Origin: Planctomycetaceae bacterium UBA4655
Lineage (GTDB): Bacteria > Planctomycetota > Planctomycetia > Pirellulales > UBA1268
DNA length: 5,468 nt
Direction of reading: 5' to 3'
Assembly (NCBI GenBank): GCA_002405515.1
Contig: DHLZ01000317.1
Coordinates: forward strand, 1 to 5,468
Shown one piece after another: positions 1-5,407 of the stretch (position 1 is the first letter of the stretch; every line of letters begins with the position of its first letter). The notes beneath the pieces were generated by a model that was not told the DNA's origin, did no database searches, and saw only the letters and a list, made by a program, of their open reading frames with translations. The position numbers and the translations under genes were made by a program.

Positions 1-1
1 C

Positions 2-1657
2 GCCGCAGGCAACGCCACCACCGCGGGAAGCCCCCCGCCCGCAATCGCTATCTACACCGGCGCCCCGACGGTTTCCATCTCGAGCATCACTTCCTGCCTC
101 ACGTCCGTCGACACCGCCGCGATCACCTTCACGCTCAGCGAAGCCTCCACCACGTTCACGGCCGCCGACGTCGTCGTGACGGGCGGCACCCTCTCCGGCT
201 TCACCGGCGGCGGCACAACCTACTCCGCCACGTTCACTCCCACGGCAAACTTCACCGGCAACGGCACCGTGACGGTGGCCGCTTCCCAGTTCACCGACGC
301 CGCGGGCAACGGCAACACCGGGGGAAGCCTCTCCCCCGTGATCTCGATCGACACCGCGCCGCCGCCCGTGCCGGTCATCACCGCCGTCATTGACGACGTT
401 CCGGTCTTCGTGGGCAACATCCCGCTGGCCGGCCAGACCAACGACGACCAACTCGGAATCACTGGCACCGCCGAACCCTTCGCCTTGGTCACCGTCCGCA
501 GCGGCGCGACCGTTCTCGGATCGGCCACGGCCGACGCGAACGGCAACTGGGGTTTCACCACCTCGAAGCTCGCCGATGGAAGCTACTCCCTCGCGGCCGT
601 CGCCACCGATCCGGCCGGCAACACCAGTGGCGGAATCGCCGCTGCTGCCGCGACGACCAGCTTCTCCGTTGACACCGTCGCACCGGGTTCGCCGGTGATC
701 ACGTCAGTCATCGACAACGTCGGCGCGGTGCAGGGCAACGTGGCTCCCGGCAGCCGCACCGACGACACGACGCTCCGCATCACCGGAACCGCCGAGCCCG
801 GAAGCAGGGTGCGAGTCCGCAGCGGCAACCTCGTCCTCCGAACCGTCAATGCCGACGCATTCGGCAACTGGGTTGTCGTCACGGATCCGCTTCCCGTCCG
901 GCTTCACAACCTCAACGCGATCGCCAGGGACGCGGCCGGCAACACCGGTATCGCATCCGCCAACCACACGGTCACGATCGACCAGACCTCCCCCACGATC
1001 CTCTCTCTCGGGACCACGACGGTCGCCGGCAGCTACGCGACCGGGGAACAGATCGCCATCTTCGCCCGCACTTCCGAGCGCATGCGTGCCGGCAGTGCGA
1101 TCGACGTGACCCTGAACACGGGCGCCGTCGTCCGGCTCTCGACAACCACTGAACGAAGCGAACTCAGCGGGACGTATCGCATCGCACCCGGCACACTGGC
1201 CGCCCCGCTTTCGATCGTGGCTGTCGCGAACATCTCGCCGATTGCCTCCGACATCGCGGGCAACCCGGTAACAAGCCTTCCGGCCGTTCCGGTCGTGCTC
1301 GCCGGAATCAACGTCGATGCCACGTTGAGGGCCCTGGCCATCGGGTTCTCCTCGGACCCTGCTCTCCCCACGGTCACGACTGCCTCCGTCACGTCGATCC
1401 CGATCTCCTTCTCGACCGACGTCACCGGTGTCTCGCTTGACGATCTCCAGCTTTTCTTCGGGGATCGCGAAATCGTGAGCCTTTCGACGGCCACGATCAC
1501 CGGAAGCGGTCGCAACTACACCCTCACCCTCCCCGCCAACCTCACCAGCCGACTCGGCTCATTCCGCCTTACCATCGGGCCTTCCCCCCGCATCCGGGCC
1601 ATCGACGGAGGTGCGTCCCTCACCGTGGCCTCGGACTTCTACTGGCGGCGGGTCTGA
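2..1657 (+). CDS. Secreted Ig-like repeat protein, C-terminal part (5' end outside window)
   Basis: The frame is open from the first full codon at position 2 to the TGA at 1655-1657. The GTG at 176 is only an internal valine, so 551 residues of a longer protein are present. Domains by residue in this fragment: 1-19, tail of a preceding repeat (AAGN); about 20-105, an Ig-like fold of the Big_12 kind (TFTLSEAS, TFTPTANFTG, FTDAAGNGN); about 123-225 and 229-327, two homologous Ig-like repeats of the Big_6/Big_13 kind, each with VIT.VID, a TxDD region, ITGTAEP, a GNW turn and a D.AGNT end; about 329-440, a divergent Ig-like domain ending in DIAGNP; about 441-551, a terminal domain (FSTDVTGVSLDDLQLFF, YTLTLP, FRLTIG) ending YWRRV. 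Family knowledge suggests an extracellular or surface adhesin-like protein. No transmembrane helix, LPXTG or PEP-CTERM-like signal is visible at the C-terminus. The Ig-like nature is fairly sure; the function is unknown. Confidence 0.85.
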   Translation, partial: AAGNATTAGSPPPAIAIYTGAPTVSISSITSCLTSVDTAAITFTLSEASTTFTAADVVVTGGTLSGFTGGGTTYSATFTPTANFTGNGTVTVAASQFTDAAGNGNTGGSLSPVISIDTAPPPVPVITAVIDDVPVFVGNIPLAGQTNDDQLGITGTAEPFALVTVRSGATVLGSATADANGNWGFTTSKLADGSYSLAAVATDPAGNTSGGIAAAAATTSFSVDTVAPGSPVITSVIDNVGAVQGNVAPGSRTDDTTLRITGTAEPGSRVRVRSGNLVLRTVNADAFGNWVVVTDPLPVRLHNLNAIARDAAGNTGIASANHTVTIDQTSPTILSLGTTTVAGSYATGEQIAIFARTSERMRAGSAIDVTLNTGAVVRLSTTTERSELSGTYRIAPGTLAAPLSIVAVANISPIASDIAGNPVTSLPAVPVVLAGINVDATLRALAIGFSSDPALPTVTTASVTSIPISFSTDVTGVSLDDLQLFFGDREIVSLSTATITGSGRNYTLTLPANLTSRLGSFRLTIGPSPRIRAIDGGASLTVASDFYWRRV

Positions 1658-1726
1658 GGCCCGCACAGCTCCCCCAGCCTGCCTGACGCGAACCGGCGGA
1701 AGAACCCTCCCGGCGGACGACCGACA

Positions 1727-1745
1727 CGACCGATTCAACCGGTCG
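1727..1745. repeat. 6-bp inverted repeat between genes 1 and 2
   Basis: CGACCG (1727-1732) and CGGTCG (1740-1745) are perfect reverse complements around a 7-base loop. The stem lies 69 bases after the stop of the Ig-like gene and 28 bases before the next start. No T-run follows, so it is not a convincing intrinsic terminator. It could be an operator or a 5'-leader hairpin. A 6-bp stem can arise by chance in GC-rich DNA. Confidence 0.3.
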
Positions 1746-1761
1746 GATCGGTAGTCTCGAC

Positions 1762-1766
1762 GGAGA
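1762..1766 (+). promoter_or_regulatory. Ribosome binding site of the beta-barrel gene
   Basis: GGAGA lies just upstream of the ATG at 1774, with 8 bases between the final G of GGAG and the start codon. This is the best Shine-Dalgarno match in the window. It supports 1774 over the in-frame methionines at residues 20 and 27, and so keeps the hydrophobic N-terminus in the protein. Confidence 0.6.
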
Positions 1767-1773
1767 ACGTACG

Positions 1774-3048
1774 ATGCGATTCGGGGGAATCAGGTCGTTT
1801 TGTGCCGCGGGAATCCTGGCGGCTGGAACGATGGGGATCGATCGGGGGGTGATGAGCGGCTGCGGGCTCGCAGCCGGCGAGGTCGTCATCTCGGACCGCG
1901 TTGTCGGCGGACCGACGGATTCGCTCGGCGAGCTTCCCGTGAAGGTCGAGGCCGACGACGGCATCGATGCCGGATCCGCGAGCGGTCAGCCGGGTTTCCT
2001 CGATGCAGATCCCACGGCCCCGGATCTCACGGTCTTCCACGGCAACCCTTGCGGCTGTGACGCCTGCTGCAAGGTCCAGTGCAAGGATCCGCCCGGGCTT
2101 TTCCAGGTCTGCCGAGCGGCCTCCAACGCCAGCTGGACGGCACGGCTCGACGCGCTGCTCCTCTGGCGGAACGCGCCGCGGGAGCGGCCGCTCTTCTCCA
2201 CGTGGGACAAAGACACGGAAACCGTCGGCGACACCGTCATGGACGCCAACGACCTCAACGGCACGATGGGCGCGGGCCCCCGGATCTCGCTCTTCCGCAC
2301 CGACTGCCACGGCCACACGACCGAGTTCACCTACTTCCAGGCCTTTGACTTCCTCGCCAAGGAGGCGACCGTCCCGTCCGATGAGGGCTACACGATCGGC
2401 CCGGACGGCATCTACGGCAACAAGTGGGCCGAGCTCGACACCGGCACGGCCCAGCTGACGAGCGGCATCAAGAGCTTCGAGGTGAACGGCCGGAAGTGCT
2501 TCACCCGCAACATCTCGCTGCTTGGCGGCTTCCGCTGGGTCGAGTGGCGGGAGTCGGCCTCGATCCTCGACATGTACCGACCGGCGAACGTCTTTCCCGC
2601 GAGGATCGACCGCGACCTCTATGACACGAGGGCGATGAACAGCCTCTACGGCTACCAGATCGGCTTCGACGCCCGCATGTTCGACCGCGGCTGGCTGCGG
2701 ATCGACGCGACGATGAAGGGCGGGGCGTACTACAACATCGCCACCCAGCAGTCGAGCTACCGCAACGGACCACTCGGTGAGCCGGCTGGTCTCATCGGCC
2801 GCACCTACCAGGACTCCGGCACGGCAGCCTTCGTCGGCGAGCTCGGGTTCATGGGGACGATCCCGCTCACGAACCACTTCGAGTTCACGTTCGGCTATCT
2901 TGGCCTCTGGCTCGAGGGCATCGCCCAGCCGACGAATCAGTTCGGGAGCCAGCGGATCGTTCCGGACGAGCCCTCTCGAGGGAAGCTCGACACGACCGGC
3001 GGGACGGTGCTCCAGGGCGTGACGCTCGGCTTCAACGCGAAGTGGTAG
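1774..3048 (+). CDS. Outer-membrane beta-barrel protein (BBP7 / Lpg1974-like)
   Basis: This 424-residue protein starts with a short basic segment and a small-residue hydrophobic stretch (residues 8-22), consistent with a signal peptide. The cleavage site is unclear; GLAAG near residues 31-35 is one option. A low-complexity acidic stretch is followed by a cysteine cluster, NPCGCDACCKVQC (91-103), with another cysteine at 113. The barrel appears to begin at SWTARLDALLLW (118-129). Alternating aromatic/hydrophobic strands follow: HTTEFTYFQAFDF, ISLLGGFRWVEW, YGYQIGFDARMF, WLRIDATMKGGAYY, FVGELGFMG and FEFTFGYLGLWLEG. The protein ends GVTLGFNAKW, with a terminal aromatic residue typical of outer-membrane barrels. 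The early LLW motif and the LLGGFRW strand resemble the planctomycete BBP7-type family, recalled from memory. The likely role is an outer-membrane pore or structural protein; the substrate is unknown. It lies downstream of a surface-protein gene and convergent with the bicupin gene. Confidence 0.8.
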   Translation: MRFGGIRSFCAAGILAAGTMGIDRGVMSGCGLAAGEVVISDRVVGGPTDSLGELPVKVEADDGIDAGSASGQPGFLDADPTAPDLTVFHGNPCGCDACCKVQCKDPPGLFQVCRAASNASWTARLDALLLWRNAPRERPLFSTWDKDTETVGDTVMDANDLNGTMGAGPRISLFRTDCHGHTTEFTYFQAFDFLAKEATVPSDEGYTIGPDGIYGNKWAELDTGTAQLTSGIKSFEVNGRKCFTRNISLLGGFRWVEWRESASILDMYRPANVFPARIDRDLYDTRAMNSLYGYQIGFDARMFDRGWLRIDATMKGGAYYNIATQQSSYRNGPLGEPAGLIGRTYQDSGTAAFVGELGFMGTIPLTNHFEFTFGYLGLWLEGIAQPTNQFGSQRIVPDEPSRGKLDTTGGTVLQGVTLGFNAKW

Positions 3049-3067
3049 GTCGGGCATCCCGCCGACC
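3048..3067. terminator. Inverted repeat between convergent genes, possible bidirectional terminator
   Basis: GGTCGG (3048-3053) pairs perfectly with CCGACC (3062-3067) around an 8-base loop. An alternative small hairpin, CGGG-cat-CCCG (3051-3061), sits inside it. The repeat starts on the last base of the beta-barrel stop codon and ends 3 bases before the stop of the opposing bicupin gene, which suits a shared terminator. There is no T-run on either side, so the call rests on position and symmetry only. Confidence 0.35.
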
Positions 3068-3069
3068 GC

Positions 3070-4074
3070 TCACCCCGCCGAACCCACCACCTCGCAGCCC
3101 GCGGCCGTCTTCCGCGAGAAGCGGATATCGAGGGTTCGCAGGAAGGTGTGGAGGCCCGCGTCCTGGATCGGCAGGATGTGGGCGGGATGGCCCGACTCGT
3201 TGTGGTGGCTGTGCCAGAGGCCCGGCGGCGTGACGAACGCCGAGTGGGGCCTCCAGTCGAACCGCTTCGGCTTCTCGATCGCCCCTGAGCCGTCGAGCCT
3301 CTCGCCCACGAGCGTGTAGCAGCCTGGCTTCGCGTCCACGACGAGGTCCACCGCGACCGACTGGTGGCGGTGCGGCGATTGGACGGCGTTGACCGGCAGG
3401 AGGCCGAACATCGCCCAGACGACGTGGGTGATCGTGAGCGTCTGCGGGAAGACACGGTTGCCGAGGAGCACGCTGATGCGGTTGGCCGTCGCGCTCGAGG
3501 GGTCGTGGGCCACGGCGTCGAGCGCCCGCCGGATCTGATCCCGCGGATAGAGCGTCGGAGAGAACCGCGGCCGCGACGCCGTCGCACCGAGGTAGTGGAT
3601 CAGTGGCCCGTCGTGCACCCAGTAGAGGGCGGCGTCGTCGCCGGCGACGTGGGTCGCCCGGCAGCCGGCCGGCAGCGTGAAGAGGTCGCCGGCCTGCCAG
3701 GGCAGTTCGTCGGAGGGATACCCGCCGGAGCCGAGCGTGTCGGCCAGCTGCGACGTGCCCGACCCACGCATCACGAAGAAGAGCTGGCTCGTCGCGTCGG
3801 CCTCGGTGACGATCGCATCCCCGGGCCGCACGTGGACGAAGCTCGCGAGCAGCCCGGGCGTCGTGGCCGGACAGGTCGTCGCGATCGCCTGGGAGGTGTC
3901 GAGCGGCACGATCCGCGTTCCCCCCTGCTCGTGCAGGTCCGCCCCCCACTGGATCGCCGGGATCGGGCCGATCGTGCCGTCGCCGACCGGGTTCGAGGCG
4001 TAGCGGTAGTCGTGGTAGCGGGCGGCCTCGGCGAGCTTCTCGGCCGGCGAATGGGCGTGGGCGGGCATGAGCAT
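3070..4074 (-). CDS. Bicupin protein, gentisate 1,2-dioxygenase-like
   Basis: This 334-residue protein has two cupin domains, about 75-165 and 215-320. The C-terminal cupin carries SPHRHQSVAVD (H235, H237) and TPPGLWH (H288), a three-histidine set like that of gentisate/salicylate-type ring-cleaving dioxygenases. In the N-terminal cupin the corresponding first motif reads RPGDAIVTEADATSQ, with no HxH. Its second motif, GDLFTLPAGCRATH, keeps one histidine (H142). The size and two-cupin layout fit the gentisate dioxygenase superfamily, which uses non-haem Fe(II) to open aromatic rings in the cytoplasm. The substrate cannot be told from the sequence, and no other aromatic-degradation gene is nearby. 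There is no signal peptide. The ATG at 4074 or the in-frame ATG at 4068 (MPAHAHS) could be the start; a weak CAGG lies upstream. The gene is convergent with the barrel gene and divergent from the BtuF-like gene. Confidence 0.82.
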   Translation of the reverse strand: MLMPAHAHSPAEKLAEAARYHDYRYASNPVGDGTIGPIPAIQWGADLHEQGGTRIVPLDTSQAIATTCPATTPGLLASFVHVRPGDAIVTEADATSQLFFVMRGSGTSQLADTLGSGGYPSDELPWQAGDLFTLPAGCRATHVAGDDAALYWVHDGPLIHYLGATASRPRFSPTLYPRDQIRRALDAVAHDPSSATANRISVLLGNRVFPQTLTITHVVWAMFGLLPVNAVQSPHRHQSVAVDLVVDAKPGCYTLVGERLDGSGAIEKPKRFDWRPHSAFVTPPGLWHSHHNESGHPAHILPIQDAGLHTFLRTLDIRFSRKTAAGCEVVGSAG

Positions 4075-4093
4075 GGCATGGCACCTGTGGTGG

Positions 4094-4121
4094 CTGACAC
4101 GGATCGGCCAAATTGTATCCT
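4094..4121 (+). promoter_or_regulatory. Putative sigma70-type promoter of the BtuF-like gene
   Basis: CTGACA (4094-4099) is a 5/6 match to the -35 consensus. It is followed after 16 bases by TATCCT (4116-4121), a 4/6 match to the -10. Transcription would begin near 4128, leaving about 27 bases of leader before the ATG at 4155. If this is right, the TTG at 4113 would lie upstream of the transcript, which argues for 4155 as the true start. Such matches occur by chance, so this is tentative. Confidence 0.35.
4112..4117 (-). promoter_or_regulatory. Possible -10 box of the bicupin gene
   Basis: Read on the minus strand this is TACAAT, a 5/6 match to TATAAT, placed 38 bases upstream of the ATG at 4074. 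No good -35 is seen 16-18 bases further upstream. It overlaps the putative plus-strand -10, so the two divergent promoters would be back to back. Confidence 0.3.
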
Positions 4122-4131
4122 TTCAGGACAA
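4113..4131. promoter_or_regulatory. Imperfect inverted repeat in divergent promoter, possible operator
   Basis: TTG and TCCT on the left (4113-4115, 4118-4121) pair with AGGA and CAA on the right (4125-4131) around TTC, leaving two bases unpaired on the left. The symmetry sits on both putative -10 boxes of the divergent gene pair, where a repressor could control both genes. No regulator gene is present in the window. Confidence 0.25.
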
Positions 4132-4154
4132 CTTCCACGCCGGCGACCGCGACC

Positions 4155-5117
4155 ATGTCCCCAAACACGCCACAACCGCGGATCGTCTCACTCCTGCCCG
4201 CCACGACGGAGATCGCCTGCGGCCTCGGCCTCGGTGGACAACTCGTCGGACGCTCGCACGAGTGCGATTTTCCGCCGGAGGTTCTCTCGCTGCCGGCGCT
4301 CACCGCCTCCCGCATCGACGCCTCCGGCTCGAGCCGGGCGATCCACGAGGCGGTCGGCAGGGCCCGCGAGGCCGTCGGGCCGGCGCCGCTTTTCTCCCTC
4401 GACACCGATCGGCTCGCGTCGCTCGCCCCCGACCTCATCCTCACGCAGGCGGCCTGCGACGTCTGCGCGATTTCCGCCGACGAGGTGCGTGCGGCCGCGG
4501 CGAAGCTGCCCAAACCGCCCCGCGTCGTCGCGGTCAATCCCTCGACGCTCGAGGACGTCTTGAACGACCTGATCACGGTCGGCCGCGAGACCGGCACGCT
4601 CGCGAAGGCCCGCGAGGTCGTGGCCCGGCTCCGGGCCCGCGTGGCCTCGGTCGCCTGCCGTGTCCGCACCTTCCCGGAGCGGCCCCGCGTGGCCGTGATC
4701 GAGTGGCTCGATCCGCCGATGGCCGCCGGCAACTGGGTTCCGCAGATGGTGTCGCTCGCGGGCGGCAGCGACGTTCTCGGCCGAGCGGGCGACCACTCGC
4801 ACTGGATCTCGTGGGACGACGTCGCGGCCGCCGATCCCGACGTCGTCGTGCTCGTGCCGTGCGGGTTCACGCTCGACCGCGTGATCGCCGAGGCGACCTC
4901 TCCGCCGGTCCGCGATCGGCTCGCACGGCTCCGCGCCGCCCGCGGGGGAAGGCTCGTCGCCATCGACGGCCATCACCTCTTCAACCGTCCCGGGCCGCGG
5001 CGCGTCGATTCGCTCGAAGCACTCGCCGGCGTCCTCCACCCCGGCCGCTTCCGCTTTCCGGCATCGGCGGCATTCACGAGGAACATCGTGATACTGCCGG
5101 GAGCATCAAATAGTTGA
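4155..5117 (+). CDS. Cobalamin-binding (BtuF/TroA-like) protein without signal peptide
   Basis: The protein has 320 residues from the ATG at 4155. A TTG at 4113 would add 14 residues but looks less likely, because the fold starts at once with RIVSLLPATTEI (9-20). Family marks in order: GRSHECDFP (32-40), SLAPDLILTQAACDVCA (89-105), a long helix about 133-168, AVIEWLDPPMAAGNWVPQM (180-198), LAGG (201-204), WISWDDVAAADPDVVVLVPCGF (217-238), AIDGHHLFNRPGPRRVD (269-285) and LHPGRF (294-299). These match the soluble family annotated as cobalamin-binding protein, related to the periplasmic vitamin B12 receptor BtuF (about 266 residues). There is no signal peptide or lipobox, so the protein is probably cytoplasmic, and no BtuC/BtuD transporter genes are nearby. 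The last 21 residues, after HPGRF, are weakly conserved in character. No cobalamin riboswitch is visible in the 80-base leader region. The family call is firm; ligand and role are inferred. Confidence 0.85.
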   Translation: MSPNTPQPRIVSLLPATTEIACGLGLGGQLVGRSHECDFPPEVLSLPALTASRIDASGSSRAIHEAVGRAREAVGPAPLFSLDTDRLASLAPDLILTQAACDVCAISADEVRAAAAKLPKPPRVVAVNPSTLEDVLNDLITVGRETGTLAKAREVVARLRARVASVACRVRTFPERPRVAVIEWLDPPMAAGNWVPQMVSLAGGSDVLGRAGDHSHWISWDDVAAADPDVVVLVPCGFTLDRVIAEATSPPVRDRLARLRAARGGRLVAIDGHHLFNRPGPRRVDSLEALAGVLHPGRFRFPASAAFTRNIVILPGASNS

Positions 5118-5126
5118 CATTATTCT

Positions 5127-5144
5127 GCGGGCAACTCGCCCTGC
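5127..5144 (+). terminator. Hairpin just after the BtuF-like gene, possible weak terminator
   Basis: GCGGGC (5127-5132) pairs with GCCC-T-GC (5138-5144) around the loop AACTC, with a single bulged T. It begins 10 bases after the stop codon and is followed by TAACTTT, a poor T-tract. Position and stem favour a weak rho-independent terminator; the short tail argues against an efficient one. The same GGGCAACT (5129-5136) is also the reverse complement of AGTTGCCC at 5190-5197, so an alternative longer-range pairing exists. Confidence 0.35.
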
Positions 5145-5151
5145 TAACTTT

Positions 5152-5186
5152 CACGGAAGCCCGAGGCGCGAGTTTCCCTGCAGGCG
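5152..5186 (+). repeat. Outer inverted repeat, left copy (35 bp)
   Basis: The 35 bases are the exact reverse complement of 5373-5407. The repeat contains the shared 16-mer at 5154-5169 and the 8-base palindrome CCTGCAGG at 5177-5184. Identity stops sharply at both ends. Confidence 0.9.
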
Positions 5187-5201
5187 AAAAGTTGCCCAAT
5201 A

Positions 5202-5230
5202 CGGAAGCCCGAGGCGCAACCCGAGAGGGG
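5202..5230 (+). repeat. Inner inverted repeat, left copy (29 bp)
   Basis: This is the reverse complement of 5329-5357 with a single mismatch (C at 5220). It begins with the same 16-mer as the outer repeat and then diverges into AACCCGAGAGGGG. Confidence 0.88.
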
Positions 5231-5328
5231 AGTTGACGATGTGCAGAAAGGCGGCGTCGAGTCACTCAAAAACACTCACAATCGAAGCTGTTTTGCCAAA
5301 CCACCCGGTTCTTCGCGCGACCCTGACG

Positions 5329-5357
5329 CCCCTCTCGGCTTGCGCCTCGGGCTTCCG
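5329..5357 (-). repeat. Inner inverted repeat, right copy (29 bp)
   Basis: This is the partner of 5202-5230. Read on the minus strand it can fold by itself: CCC (5351-5349) with GGG (5332-5330), a purine-rich internal loop, then GGC (5346-5344) with GCC (5339-5337) closing a GCAA loop. That resembles the hairpins of REP-type elements. Confidence 0.88.
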
Positions 5358-5372
5358 GGCATTTTCAGAAAA

Positions 5373-5407
5373 CGCCTGCAGGGAAACTCGCGCCTCGGGC
5401 TTCCGTG
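5373..5407 (-). repeat. Outer inverted repeat, right copy (35 bp)
   Basis: This is a perfect reverse complement of 5152-5186, with the shared 16-mer at 5390-5405 and CCTGCAGG at 5375-5382. It lies immediately before the unassigned sequence at the window edge. Confidence 0.9.

Larger units (their letters stand above)
5152..5407. mobile_element. Nested inverted-repeat element (REP/BIME- or MITE-like)
   Basis: Two 79-base arms (5152-5230 and 5329-5407) face each other across a 98-base centre (5231-5328). Each arm holds two copies of the 16-mer CGGAAGCCCGAGGCGC, 48 bases apart: at 5154 and 5202 on the plus strand, and at 5342-5357 and 5390-5405 on the minus strand. Outer repeats pair with outer and inner with inner, around the same centre (5279.5). 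The 15-base spacers (5187-5201, 5358-5372) do not pair in register. The centre has no recognisable gene. No transposase is present and no target-site duplication is seen at the edges. Most of the 351 bases after the BtuF-like gene are occupied by this element. Similar GC-rich intergenic repeats are known to me from planctomycete genomes, but I could not check this. The mobile origin is inferred. Confidence 0.55.

Noticed and set aside
1735..3057. 440-codon open frame on the minus strand opposite the barrel gene
   Set aside because: It is a shadow of the plus-strand gene. It is rich in R, A, E, V and D, with no recognisable domain, as expected from antisense reading of GC-rich DNA, while the plus frame gives clear beta-barrel strands.
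4113..4154. TTG at 4113 as start of the BtuF-like gene
   Set aside because: It adds 14 residues without family similarity or a signal peptide, overlaps the putative promoter, and has no ribosome binding site. The ATG at 4155 fits the family start better.
3364..4563. 399-codon plus-strand open frame antisense to the bicupin
   Set aside because: Its composition is arginine- and glycine-rich with no domain pattern. The opposite strand encodes a clear bicupin.
3032..4963. 643-codon open frame on the minus strand spanning the bicupin and BtuF-like genes
   Set aside because: It runs in a different frame across two convincing genes and their promoter region. It is low-complexity and R/A/P-rich, a typical high-GC artefact.
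5114..5119. Perfect TTGACA -35 box at the end of the BtuF-like gene
   Set aside because: No acceptable -10 is found 16-18 bases downstream; that position falls in CGCCCT, inside the hairpin.
5074..5265. 63-codon minus-strand open frame over the left repeat arm
   Set aside because: It consists largely of repeat-derived codons read twice (a recurring PRASV/L string) and overlaps the 3' end of a firm gene.
5152..5407. CRISPR array
   Set aside because: There are only two copies per strand, in opposite orientations, with unequal repeat extensions and 15- and 98-base gaps. This is inverted-repeat architecture, not a direct-repeat array.
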